Source: Chitinophaga sp. CF118
Lineage (GTDB): Bacteria > Bacteroidota > Bacteroidia > Chitinophagales > Chitinophagaceae
Direction of reading: 5' to 3'
Length of the DNA stretch: 64,000 bases
NCBI RefSeq assembly: GCF_900112615.1
Contig: NZ_FOMK01000002.1
Coordinates: 620,001 to 684,000 of the forward strand
In this document: positions 24,833 to 32,971 of the stretch, piece after piece
Layout: each line of letters opens with the position of its first letter
How positions within the stretch are numbered: position 1 is the stretch's first letter
The notes under the pieces: model-generated
Database searches by the model: none
What the model was told of the DNA's origin: nothing
Seen by the model: the letters and a program-made list of their open reading frames with translations, nothing else
Made by a program: the position numbers and the translations under genes

Positions 24833-25390
24833 ATGAAAACATTTGTTCTTTTGACATGCACTATTCTCTTTGCTATTGCCTGTAAAAATCCCAATAGCAA
24901 ATCTGAAAATCCATCTTCTGACAGCGCCAAAACAGTTGGCACAACAATGGAAGAATTGAATTATCCCTATACGCTTAGCAAGCCCTACAAAGACTGGCAG
25001 CCAGGTGACAAGAAAAATGCCTTAATGGTTATGCAAATGATAAAAGCATGGGAAACAAAAAACATTCCGGAATGTGCCTCATATTTCGCAGACAGCGTGG
25101 ACTTTCAGTTAGATTACTTTCATAAAGTAATACAACATGATAGTATTCCTAAGTTGATTGAATGGTCATGGGCAGACTATGCCAGTGTAAATATAAAAAT
25201 GGATGATTGGGAATCTGTAATTTCCAGCGATAAAAAAGACGAATGGGTAACATTATGGTATAAACAAAACTGGATAGATAAAAAAGGAAAAGCGGATTCC
25301 CTGAATATAGTTAACGATGTAAAAATTTTAAACGGTAAGATTGTAGTGTTTGACGAAAAGATCCAGCATTTCCCTACAACAAAAAAGTAA
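24833..25390 (+). CDS. Small lipoprotein, SnoaL/NTF2-like
   Basis: 185 aa. SpII signal with lipobox AIACKN (Cys17) followed by a Ser/Asn-rich linker. From about residue 60 the pattern MVMQMIKAWETKNIPECASYFADSV followed by a beta-rich half (EWVTLWYKQNWIDKKGK, LNIVNDVKILNGKIVVFDE) is that of the NTF2-like fold used for many ligand-binding or enzymatic roles. No catalytic residues can be assigned. Monocistronic, with a hairpin 20 nt after the stop. Confidence 0.7.
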   Translation: MKTFVLLTCTILFAIACKNPNSKSENPSSDSAKTVGTTMEELNYPYTLSKPYKDWQPGDKKNALMVMQMIKAWETKNIPECASYFADSVDFQLDYFHKVIQHDSIPKLIEWSWADYASVNIKMDDWESVISSDKKDEWVTLWYKQNWIDKKGKADSLNIVNDVKILNGKIVVFDEKIQHFPTTKK

Positions 25391-25409
25391 AAGGTTATGC
25401 TTTTGTTTG

Positions 25410-25439
25410 GGATTCAGGTGGGATTGCCCACCTGAATCC
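25410..25439 (+). terminator. 13-bp hairpin downstream of the lipoprotein gene
   Basis: GGATTCAGGTGGG pairs with CCCACCTGAATCC around ATTG; no T run follows, so it may act as a stabilising or weak terminator. Confidence 0.55.
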
Positions 25440-25560
25440 TCCAAATAGTACTATTCAAATATAAGCCAGGAACCTATAATGCCATCAGGTTACATGCCAA
25501 TGCAACATTTTGTACCCTAATTATTAATGTTCTATGCCCATGCTCTAATTGTTCGTGTAT

Positions 25561-25568
25561 TATCTTTG
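25561..25568 (+). promoter_or_regulatory. -7 promoter element (TATCTTTG) of the GH74 gene
   Basis: Perfect TAnnTTTG match, 20 nt before ATG 25589. No good -33 box seen. Confidence 0.5.
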
Positions 25569-25588
25569 GTTCGAACAATGACCACAAT

Positions 25589-28063
25589 ATGAAAAAACTA
25601 TTTCTACCCACACAAGGCATAGCTATGTGCCGTTTAATTCGTTGCTTTTTATCTTTAAACTTATTTATTGCCACCTTAAATTGTATTACAGTCAGTTCCG
25701 TAAAAGCACAAAGCTATGGCAATGTTGCTATGGGTGGGGGCGGTTTCGTTTCCGGTATTATTACCAGTAAAATAGATCCCAATCTCATTTATGCCCGTAC
25801 CGATGTAGGTGGCGCCTACCGGTGGGACAATACAAACAGTAAATGGATACCCTTGCTGGACTGGGCGTCTTCAAGCGAAACCGGTTACCTGGGCGTGGAA
25901 TCTCTTGCCACCGATCCCGTCGATGCCAACAACCTGTATATGCTGGTGGGCATTTCTTATTTTAACAGTGGGAAAACTGCCATCCTCAGATCACAGGACA
26001 AAGGCAATACTTTTTCTATAACAGATGTTACATCGCAATTTAAAACGGATGGTAATGGGATGGGCCGTCAAAACGGTGAAAAATTGCAGGTAGACCCCAA
26101 TAACAATACCATATTATACTGTGGTACCCGTGCAAATGGTTTATTTAAGAGTACCAATTCGGGAGTTAGCTGGAACAGGCTGTCGGGTTTAAATATAACC
26201 ACTACCAGCAATGGTGCAGGTCTTAGCTTTGTACTATTGGATAAAACGCTCGCTTCGGGAGGGGCAACACAAAGAATCTTTGCGGGAGTGTCTCAAACCG
26301 GCACAAATTTCTATATAAGTACAAACGGGGGAACTTCATTTACTGCAGTATCCGGAGGGCCAACTACGCTTATGCCACAACGCGCAGCTTTAGCCAGCGA
26401 TGGGAATCTATACATTACGTATGCAGATCATGAAGGGCCCTGGAACCCTACTATAGGACAAGTATGGAAATACAATGTATCATCAGGTGCCTGGACAAAT
26501 GTTACACCTGCAGGGATAACCTTTCCTTTTAGTGGAATAAGTGTTGATCCATATAATCCAACACATTTGATGCTTTCCACCATAAATATCTATTACTCAC
26601 AGGGAGGTGCCTGGGGCGACCAGTTCTATATCAGCTATAATGGCGGCTCCAGTTGGACAAATGTAGTGGCAAGAGGGTTTACCATGAACAACCAGGGTGT
26701 ACCGTGGCTTACCAGCAGCCAATCCATTCACTGGGCAGGTTGCATTGAATTTGATCCTTTTAGCACCGGCAAAGTTTGGGTTACTTCAGGCAACGGGATT
26801 TTCAGAAATGATTCCATTGAAACATCCAATACCTGGAAGGCAATGGTGAAAGGAATTGAAGAAACTGTTCCACAGGATATGGTAAGCATACCAGGAGGTC
26901 CCATATTTTCTGCCATCTCGGATTACGACGGGTTTAAGCAAACAGCCCCCGCCACTTATGGCACACAACATACTCCCACTATGGGCAGCAATTCCGGGAT
27001 TGCTTATGCATCCAAAAGTACCAGCAAATTAGCCCGTGCAGGTTCACTCATATATTACACCACCAACCAGGGCACAAGCTGGACACAAACATCTGCTGTG
27101 CCACCTGCCAATGGCAGTACAGCAAGTGATTTTGGTTATCTGGCGCTGTCATCCAGCGGTGGAAGAATTTTGTATTCTCCGGCAAATGGCAATAGTACTA
27201 CTATGTATTATTCCACCAATAATGGTAGTAAATGGACCACAGTAAATGGAATCAGCTTCAATACGAGACCGGTTTCCGATTACGAAACCGATAACAGGTT
27301 TTTTGCCTATAATACGGCAGACGGTTACCTGTATTATTCAACAAACGGCACCTCCTTTTCAAAAGGAGCCTATACCGGTGCTTCTTACGGGTCATTTCAT
27401 ATCAGGACAGTACCCGGTAATTCCCAACATGTGTGGGTAGCCCTGTATGGAAACGGGTTAGCTTACACGACTAATGGTACCAGTTCTTCAGTTGCATTCA
27501 CAAAAATCACTAACGTTACAGCCTGTTCTGCAGTTGGTTTCGGAGCAACCGCTTCCGGCGCAAGCTACCCAACTATCTATATCTGGGGTACGGTAGGTGG
27601 TGTAGAAGGTCTTTACCGTTCTACGAACAAAGGAGTATCCTGGACACGTATCAACGATAATCTTCACGAATGGGGAGGTGTAGGAAACGGCCAGTTTGTA
27701 ATAGGAGATATGAATACCTATGGTCGTGTTTATATGAGCACTGCCGGAAGAGGGATTGCTTATATTGAATCATCATCTGTTGCAAGGATGAGTAATACTG
27801 AGGAAATAACATCAAAGGATACTTCAATTCTCAAAGTATCTGCCTATCCCAACCCTGTTGCCGGTGAACTTAAAGTACGGTTAACTGAGGATTTGAAAGG
27901 GAGTACAATTTATTTGTTTAATTCCAGCGGGCAGTTAGTATTTGCAGGAAAAGCAAATAGTACATTGATAACTATTGACATGTCCGGATTTTCCTCCGAT
28001 ATTTATTTACTTAAAGTTGATAACGGGGTAAAATCTTCTGTTATAAAGATTGTAAAGAGATAA
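25589..28063 (+). CDS. GH74 xyloglucanase with T9SS type A sorting domain
   Basis: 824 aa. Signal peptide to about residue 40 (VKA-Q). Two seven-bladed propellers of the GH74 fold follow: the start MGGGGFVSGIITS and IYARTDVGGAYRWD (Asp72, candidate catalytic base) and WIPLLDW are diagnostic, and the second catalytic Asp is probably Asp445 in FSAISDYDGF. Repeated Asp-box-like SxNGGxSW motifs mark the blades. The last 75 residues (SAYPNPVAGELKV ... VIKIVKR) form a type A sorting domain, so the enzyme is exported to the surface or medium. It cuts xyloglucan. No other glycan genes adjoin; the PUL is 28 kb away. Confidence 0.92.
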   Translation: MKKLFLPTQGIAMCRLIRCFLSLNLFIATLNCITVSSVKAQSYGNVAMGGGGFVSGIITSKIDPNLIYARTDVGGAYRWDNTNSKWIPLLDWASSSETGYLGVESLATDPVDANNLYMLVGISYFNSGKTAILRSQDKGNTFSITDVTSQFKTDGNGMGRQNGEKLQVDPNNNTILYCGTRANGLFKSTNSGVSWNRLSGLNITTTSNGAGLSFVLLDKTLASGGATQRIFAGVSQTGTNFYISTNGGTSFTAVSGGPTTLMPQRAALASDGNLYITYADHEGPWNPTIGQVWKYNVSSGAWTNVTPAGITFPFSGISVDPYNPTHLMLSTINIYYSQGGAWGDQFYISYNGGSSWTNVVARGFTMNNQGVPWLTSSQSIHWAGCIEFDPFSTGKVWVTSGNGIFRNDSIETSNTWKAMVKGIEETVPQDMVSIPGGPIFSAISDYDGFKQTAPATYGTQHTPTMGSNSGIAYASKSTSKLARAGSLIYYTTNQGTSWTQTSAVPPANGSTASDFGYLALSSSGGRILYSPANGNSTTMYYSTNNGSKWTTVNGISFNTRPVSDYETDNRFFAYNTADGYLYYSTNGTSFSKGAYTGASYGSFHIRTVPGNSQHVWVALYGNGLAYTTNGTSSSVAFTKITNVTACSAVGFGATASGASYPTIYIWGTVGGVEGLYRSTNKGVSWTRINDNLHEWGGVGNGQFVIGDMNTYGRVYMSTAGRGIAYIESSSVARMSNTEEITSKDTSILKVSAYPNPVAGELKVRLTEDLKGSTIYLFNSSGQLVFAGKANSTLITIDMSGFSSDIYLLKVDNGVKSSVIKIVKR

Positions 28064-28120
28064 CACAGGTAGGTAGATAAAGGGCTTGAGAGGTGCTTAA
28101 GTTTACCTGGAACCTGAATT

Positions 28121-28162
28121 AAAAAAGGGGCTGTATTCCATGTGATACAGCTCCTTTTTTTT
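28121..28162. terminator. Bidirectional terminator after the GH74 gene
   Basis: A stem GGGGCTGTAT/ATACAGCTCC flanked by AAAAAA and TTTTTT, 57 nt after the GH74 stop and 69 nt after the stop of the opposing cupin gene. Confidence 0.85.
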
Positions 28163-28230
28163 GTTGCCAGGGAATAATTCCTCATTGTAAATACTTCGTA
28201 TCATTGAAATGATTTCCTTCCCCTTAAACT

Positions 28231-28554
28231 TTATCCTAAACTTTTATAATCTTCCCGCACCGGTTGAAATATATCGAAGAGTTTACAGTCTGTGAGGGCT
28301 ACACCTCCATGTTCAACATATGGAGGAATAACGGCCACCATACCCTTTGTGTAGACTTTTGTTTCTCCGTTTATAGTCAACTGAAATTCACCTTCCTCTA
28401 CCTGTGAAACCTGTTCGTGCAGATGTTTGTGATTTGGTAAAACAGCACCTTTCTCGACCTCCCAATAACCAAGGGTCATTGATGAGGTGTGTATAAATCT
28501 TGCTTTATAGCCTTCGATAACTTTTATAAAGGGGATCTTTGATAAGTCAATCAT
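28231..28554 (-). CDS. Cupin-domain protein
   Basis: 107 aa from ATG 28554 (MIDLSKIPFIKVIEGYKARF); the longer frame to 28599 adds no conserved sequence. The metal-binding motif 1 is NHKHLHEQVSQVEEGEF (about residues 42-58) and motif 2 contains PPYVEHGG (about 80). Small single cupins of this sort bind metal or small ligands; function unknown. Cytoplasmic. It converges with GH74 and shares its terminator. Confidence 0.85.
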   Translation of the reverse strand: MIDLSKIPFIKVIEGYKARFIHTSSMTLGYWEVEKGAVLPNHKHLHEQVSQVEEGEFQLTINGETKVYTKGMVAVIPPYVEHGGVALTDCKLFDIFQPVREDYKSLG

Positions 28555-28930
28555 AATAAAGTATTTTGTACCCGTAAAATTAATAAAACAATACTGCAAC
28601 CTTTAATTATGGTCAAAATACTTATGTAACGTATGAGACTTGATACCAGCTTGATCAAACACAAAACATTTGAACACGGGCAACACATTCAAACGAATTT
28701 TCATTAGTTTCTAGTCTAAGGCTTTCTAATAGGTTTGTTCTACTGATCATCCATCCTGTTTCACAATTTGGGGAAATTAAATCCCAACATTCAGCTTAAT
28801 CTGCTCATAAAAATGTTTAATGAAAATTTTCAGATGCCTTATAATTTATTGTATTTTAATTTCTTATAAGTTTTTCTATCTAAGTGGCCTACTGTTCGAT
28901 ATATTCTTTTTTGTTCTAAAAAATATAGCC
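28555..28930. other. Divergent 376-bp intergenic region
   Basis: Leader DNA between the cupin and the receiver-only gene. A perfect TAGGTTTG element at 28730-28737 points towards the receiver gene but lies about 190 nt upstream of it. The in-frame extension 28820-28930 is hydrophobic low-complexity sequence and is not considered coding. Confidence 0.5.
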
Positions 28931-29293
28931 ATGACCAGGAAAATTCTCATAACCGAAAACGATACCGATGTGAAGTTCCTTCTGTCATCTATACTGAAAA
29001 ATCGCTACAGCTTGTCATTTATAAGTTCGGGAAAACAGGTTCTTCATGGATTGTACGAGATACCCGATCTATTTATTTTAAACAGCAAATTGCCGGATGT
29101 TAATATTCTGGAAGTGTATAATGAATTAAAGTCCAATGAACGAACAAAAGATATTCCTATTCTAATTATTTCTGCTTCTGCGGATATTGAGGAACTGATG
29201 GAGGAATGTCCAGGAAATGATTTCCTTATTAAACCTTTCAATGGAGCAGATTTACAAAAAAAAATTGATGAAAACCTCGCTGAAAAAAAATAA
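28931..29293 (+). CDS. Degenerate single-domain receiver lacking the phospho-acceptor Asp
   Basis: 120 aa from ATG 28931 (MTRKILITENDTD). The fold is that of a response-regulator receiver: acidic pocket ENDTD (residues 9-13), strand 3 LFILNSKLPD, switch IISASAD and the conserved Lys in FLIKPFNG. The residue at the phosphorylation site is Asn51 instead of Asp, so phosphorylation by the normal route is not expected. It may be a pseudo-receiver that works by protein contact. No output domain and no adjacent kinase gene. Confidence 0.8.
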   Translation: MTRKILITENDTDVKFLLSSILKNRYSLSFISSGKQVLHGLYEIPDLFILNSKLPDVNILEVYNELKSNERTKDIPILIISASADIEELMEECPGNDFLIKPFNGADLQKKIDENLAEKK

Positions 29294-29881
29294 CAACGTA
29301 AACCTGAAATTCATACAAGTACAAAAGAATTGGTAAATAACTGAATTGATATGAATAAGGAATAAAAAGACAGACTTCCAAAACTGGAAGCCTGTCAAGA
29401 ACAGTTGAACCAGGCAGGAATCGAAGTTGCGTATACTATACAATCATTGCCAGTGTGCTCGTCAGGTTAGCTGCCTGTACGGGTAGAAATGCAGGAAAAT
29501 CGCCGCTTCACTGGTGAATTGAATCTGCATTAACTATATAGTGCGCTGCCTTTTAGCTACCTGTTCATGTATTATTAGAACTACGGGAAGATACTAGCTG
29601 TAAGGATAGGTGTAACCCATCTAAAGAATCCCTGATTTACGTTTGCAGGAAGCCAGAACCCCGGGTATTGCTATATAACAATAATACTATGCGGTTTGGT
29701 TCACTTTTGAGATAAAAAATGAGCGTATTAAAGAGTTTGCTGTAACGATTATGTGCATACGGGGCCTCAGGTAATAATGATGATGTTTGTTTTCATATCC
29801 GGAATTTAAAAATAAAGGATAGCACACGCTATCCTTTATTAGAGGCTATCTTAGTGATAGCCGATATCATTCATGCAAATA
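29294..29881. other. 588-bp non-coding region
   Basis: Lies between the convergent receiver and azoreductase genes. Apart from the hairpin 29811-29840 and a second small hairpin GGCTATC/GATAGCC (29844-29862), no gene, RNA or repeat is recognised. It could hide decayed sequence. Confidence 0.5.
29811..29840 (-). terminator. Terminator of the azoreductase gene
   Basis: Arms AATAAAGGATAGC and GCTATCCTTTATT pair perfectly around ACAC; on the minus strand TTTATTTTTAAA follows. It lies 42 nt after the stop at 29882. Confidence 0.8.
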
Positions 29882-30490
29882 TTAATAGGCAAACTCCTGC
29901 ACGCTGTTCAAGGCTTTAGGCCATGCAGTTTCTTTTGTTTCTTCTCTAAAGGTTCCTTCCACACGGAAAACAGTGATGTCTGTCATACCGAGAAAACCAA
30001 GGGCTGCCCTTAAAAAAGATTCTGTGAAATCATAGTCCTTCATTGGACCTTCTGAATAAACACCACCAGAAGCAATGGCCAGGTAGACCTTTTTATTCTT
30101 TACCAATCCTTCCGGGTAGCCTTTATCATAACTAAAGGTCTTTCCTCTCCTGGCTATATGATCGACCCAGGACTTTAATGTGGAAGGAATACCGAAATTG
30201 TACATGGGCACGCCAATAATCACGATATCAGCATCCATCAATTCGCTGATGGCCTCATCAGAATTTTTAACCGCCTCCTTATGTTCTTCCGTACGTACCT
30301 CTTCAGGCGTATAGAAAGCATTGAAATTCGATTCTTCTAAATGCGGGAAAGGGTTTTGCGTAAGATCGCGGGTACGTACATCGCTTCCTGGATAAACTGT
30401 TTGCAGTTTATCAATAATTGAGTTAGATAATTTTCTGCTAAAAGATTCATCTCTCTTAACGCTTGAAATAATGTTCAGGATCTTCTTCAT
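29882..30490 (-). CDS. azoR: FMN-dependent NADH:quinone oxidoreductase / azoreductase
   Basis: 202 aa, the usual AzoR length. Flavodoxin-like fold: the FMN phosphate loop is in the N-terminal IISSVKRDESFSRKLS, followed by IVIIGVPMYNFGIPSTLKSWVDHIARRGKTF (about residues 88-118) and a SGGVYSEG loop (about 142). It reduces quinones or azo and nitro compounds by two-electron transfer from NADH. Cytoplasmic. It is divergent from an HxlR regulator, a standard pairing for electrophile-inducible detoxification. Confidence 0.93.
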   Translation of the reverse strand: MKKILNIISSVKRDESFSRKLSNSIIDKLQTVYPGSDVRTRDLTQNPFPHLEESNFNAFYTPEEVRTEEHKEAVKNSDEAISELMDADIVIIGVPMYNFGIPSTLKSWVDHIARRGKTFSYDKGYPEGLVKNKKVYLAIASGGVYSEGPMKDYDFTESFLRAALGFLGMTDITVFRVEGTFREETKETAWPKALNSVQEFAY

Positions 30491-30520
30491 TTTATATTTT
30501 TTGTGCGTTGTCCTTATTTT

Positions 30521-30551
30521 TTGTTTAGGAACACAAAGCTATCTATATTTG
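30521..30551 (+). promoter_or_regulatory. Promoter of the HxlR-family gene
   Basis: TTG at 30521-30523, 20-nt spacer, and TATATTTG at 30544-30551, which matches the full Bacteroidota promoter layout better than most in this window. Predicted leader is about 50 nt. Confidence 0.6.
30534..30541 (-). promoter_or_regulatory. -7 promoter element (TAGCTTTG) of azoR
   Basis: Perfect TAnnTTTG match on the minus strand, 43 nt before the ATG at 30490. It adjoins the opposing hxlR element (30544-30551), so the two core promoters overlap. Confidence 0.55.
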
Positions 30552-30565
30552 CTATACATTAGTAA

Positions 30566-30587
30566 GTACTATACCAGAGTATAGCAC
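30566..30587. promoter_or_regulatory. Inverted-repeat operator candidate for the HxlR regulator
   Basis: Arms GTACTATAC and GTATAGCAC around CAGA, with extra CTATAC half-sites at 30552-30557 and 30587-30592. The site lies just downstream of the hxlR -7 element, where binding would block transcription, as in HxlR/YodB autoregulation. Confidence 0.6.
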
Positions 30588-30610
30588 TATACATTATTAT
30601 AGTAAATAAA

Positions 30611-30991
30611 ATGACTACAGACAGAACAAAAGAAGGTAGAACCCAGAGTACATGTATGGGCAAGTTACTACCAGTAGCGGATGCCATGGAAGTGTTAAGT
30701 GGAAAATGGAGGATGCCAATTATGATTTCATTATCATTTGGCAATAAAAGATTTAGTGAGATGGCTAAGGAGATCCCGAAGATCACAGACAGGATGTTAT
30801 CAAAAGAATTGCGTGAGCTGGAAGCTCATCAACTGATAAAAAGAACTGTGTATGATGCGGTACCTGTGATAGTAGAATATTCACTTACAGCATATGGTAC
30901 TTCTCTGGATAGTGTGATTCTTGAATTATATAAATGGGGTAGCCAACACCGGAAGAGAATCATGGGCAAAACAAAGGACAATGTTAAATAG
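30611..30991 (+). CDS. HxlR-family transcriptional regulator
   Basis: 126 aa. The winged-helix HxlR domain covers about residues 15-110 (DAMEVLSGKWRMPIMISLSF, FSEMAKEIPKITDRMLSKEL, the wing DAVPVIVEYSLTAYG). A single Cys at residue 15, close to the position of the redox-sensing Cys in YodB/HypR-type members, could sense quinones or diamide; that role is inferred. It controls the divergent azoR by position. CHRD follows 56 nt downstream and could be co-transcribed. Confidence 0.93.
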   Translation: MTTDRTKEGRTQSTCMGKLLPVADAMEVLSGKWRMPIMISLSFGNKRFSEMAKEIPKITDRMLSKELRELEAHQLIKRTVYDAVPVIVEYSLTAYGTSLDSVILELYKWGSQHRKRIMGKTKDNVK

Positions 30992-31016
30992 GTTGTAACC
31001 AGGAACAATTCAAGGT

Positions 31017-31044
31017 AGGTGTTTGTTATAACATATAAACACCT
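31017..31044 (+). other. Hairpin directly upstream of the CHRD start codon
   Basis: AGGTGTTT and AAACACCT pair with a 12-nt loop; the right arm ends 3 nt before ATG 31048. It has no T run, so it may affect translation or processing rather than termination. Confidence 0.45.
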
Positions 31045-31047
31045 GTT

Positions 31048-31542
31048 ATGAAATCTATTCTTTTTTCCCGTCTCTACCGGACACAGTTGTTAGCCTGCAG
31101 TTTTGTGGCAATAACTGCGCTGCTGGCCTCTTGTAGTAAAAGCGACGGGTATGGAGGTGGAGGTACCACCACAAATTATAACCTTAGTGCCTCTCTTAAC
31201 AGCGGAAATGAGGTACCATCGAACCCTACAAGCGGAACCGGCACACTTTCAGGCACTTACAACCCATCCACATATAAAGTTACTTATACACTTACATGGA
31301 CCGGTCTTACCGATGTGCCTATTGCTATGCACTTTCATGGCCCTGCCCTTGCCGGGGTAAATGCTGGTGTGGAAGTACCTATAACCGGATTTGCTTCAAC
31401 CGCGAGTGGCACCCTTTCGAGTTCTGCAACATTTAGTGTTAGTCAGGGTACTGAGTTAACAGATGGAAAAATGTATGTAAATATTCATACTACAGCATAT
31501 CCGAATGGTGAAATAAGGGGACAGATATCAGCTGTGAAGTGA
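31048..31542 (+). CDS. CHRD-domain lipoprotein
   Basis: 164 aa. SpII signal with lipobox LLASCSK (Cys29), a Gly-rich linker, and one CHRD domain (about residues 48-163): the paired motifs YTLTWTGLTDVPIAMHFHGPA and YVNIHTTAYPNGEIRGQI are diagnostic. CHRD is a beta-structured domain first seen in chordin, of unknown role in bacteria. It should be an envelope-anchored protein. It follows the HxlR gene by 56 nt with a hairpin between them. Confidence 0.92.
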   Translation: MKSILFSRLYRTQLLACSFVAITALLASCSKSDGYGGGGTTTNYNLSASLNSGNEVPSNPTSGTGTLSGTYNPSTYKVTYTLTWTGLTDVPIAMHFHGPALAGVNAGVEVPITGFASTASGTLSSSATFSVSQGTELTDGKMYVNIHTTAYPNGEIRGQISAVK

Positions 31543-31733
31543 AAAATTCAGTATTAAATTCCTGCTGACTTTATTAGGTCCCTGGCGAAAAGATTCCAAT
31601 AGTTAGTACTGGAATCTTAGCCGGAGATATTTCAGTATACCCTTATGTCCTCTCATATAGATAATTTGAAATATCATTAAAAAGGCTCATAAGTGATACG
31701 AAATCAGTAATTTCGTAGTTCATAGACGTATTT

Positions 31734-32510
31734 ATGTTAAAAGTATCATCATTTCAAATAGCAGATAGTATCGACATTAAAACGTTTAAGACTGTCTTTA
31801 CTGCAGAGCTTTTACACAGTGATTCGGATGAACTGTTTTACAGGACGGATTCGGAAGGATTTATTTATGTATTTAAATTCGGCATTATAGCTTTTTTCAA
31901 TTTCAATGAAATACAGATCGCGAGTTTTATGGAGGTTATTAACCCCTATTGCAAAAATAAACTGGATACCAGGCTCAGCGAAGAGTTTGAAATAGAAATA
32001 AATGCGCCCCGGATGAAACTGGGATTTAATAAAATCGAGTTGACCAGCATTGATTCCAACGTATTAAGGCTGATTATGCTGAATGTTTCCCAATCTGTAG
32101 CCCTGGATCATTATTCACAACTCACCAATATATTACTTGAAGAAACCAATTATCACACACAAATCCTTGAGCGGAAAGGAAGAATGGAGCTTTCGGGCGT
32201 AAATCTTAAGAAATATATAGGCCGTACGCTGAATATTAAAAACCGTATTACTGCCAACCTCTATATTTTCGACTCCCCTGAAGAAACATGGGAGGATGAA
32301 AGCCTAAATAAGCTCGATTTAGGGCTTAAAAAGACGTTTGACCTACAGGACCGGTTCCAGACAATCCAGGAAGGATTAGCCATCGTAAAAGAGAACCTGG
32401 AGCTATTTAAGGACCTTCTACAATACAGAAACAGTACCCAGCTTGAGTGGGTAATAATCATCCTTATCCTGGTAGAGGTAGTGAATATTTTCGTTGAAAG
32501 GATCTGGTAG
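31734..32510 (+). CDS. RMD1/Sif2-family protein (DUF155)
   Basis: 258 aa. The alpha/beta N-terminal part (YRTDSEGFIYVFKFGIIAFFNF about residues 36-57) and the helical part (LLEETNYHTQILERKGRMELSG about 130-151; LNIKNRITANLYIFDSPEETWED about 165-187) match the DUF155 family. A single hydrophobic helix at the C terminus (WVIIILILVEVVNIFV) anchors it to the membrane. Yeast members sit on mitochondrial or septal structures; no bacterial function is established. Monocistronic. Confidence 0.85.
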   Translation: MLKVSSFQIADSIDIKTFKTVFTAELLHSDSDELFYRTDSEGFIYVFKFGIIAFFNFNEIQIASFMEVINPYCKNKLDTRLSEEFEIEINAPRMKLGFNKIELTSIDSNVLRLIMLNVSQSVALDHYSQLTNILLEETNYHTQILERKGRMELSGVNLKKYIGRTLNIKNRITANLYIFDSPEETWEDESLNKLDLGLKKTFDLQDRFQTIQEGLAIVKENLELFKDLLQYRNSTQLEWVIIILILVEVVNIFVERIW

Positions 32511-32752
32511 AGATAATGTGGCTATTTACTACCTTTTGTCCCTACTATCTTCAGAGAAATCCACCAGGTAGCACATTTGTCTTATACGGCTGCGGAGTCT
32601 GCATATGATGTTCCATATAGTGATCGTACCTGAGAAGTAGGATCTCTGCCATTATGTTACAGCAGTGATGTAATTTACAGTTCCAACTCTTTTCCGAAGC
32701 TTGCGTTGGTGATTGAGAATATAATCCTTCAAATCAGGACTTAAAAAGAGTT

Positions 32753-32777
32753 ACTAGTTCGAATCTAGTCGTCCGAC
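32753..32777 (+). pseudogene. tRNA 3'-end fragment (T arm and acceptor half)
   Basis: A T stem ACTAG / CTAGT encloses TTCGAAT, and CGTCCGA follows at the acceptor position; the matching 5' acceptor, D arm and a proper anticodon arm are missing from the preceding 150 bp. The A/T-rich sequence after it ends in a T run. It looks like the remaining 3' part of a tRNA gene, such as integrating elements leave behind. The rest of the gap 32511-32971 has no other recognisable feature. Confidence 0.5.
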
Positions 32778-32785
32778 ATAACATT

Positions 32786-32821
32786 AAAAGCCTTTAGATC
32801 ATAAGATGTAGAGGTTTTTTT
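32786..32821 (+). terminator. Weak hairpin with T run after the tRNA fragment
   Basis: AAAAGCCT pairs imperfectly with AGGTTTT, followed by seven T in total. The long loop makes it a weak terminator candidate. Confidence 0.4.
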
Positions 32822-32957
32822 GTTTTGCTCAATAGCACGCAAACACAGGGCTGCATCCCTGCGGGAATAAAACATTAGAAAGCAATTCAGCATTGATCCA
32901 CAAATTTAAATTCAATTTTTAATGGGCTTTTTGCTCTACAATTTGCCGATCAACTAT

Positions 32958-32965
32958 TATGTTTG
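32958..32965 (+). promoter_or_regulatory. -7 promoter element (TATGTTTG) of the AraC gene
   Basis: Perfect TAnnTTTG match ending 6 nt before ATG 32972. Transcription would start at or beside the ATG, giving a leaderless message. It rules out the upstream TTG (32963) as start. Confidence 0.5.
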
Positions 32966-32971
32966 CAAAGT

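Noticed and set aside
32511-32700. Short minus-strand frame of about 32 codons near 32650
   Set aside because: Too short, no recognisable family, no promoter element; not listed as a gene.
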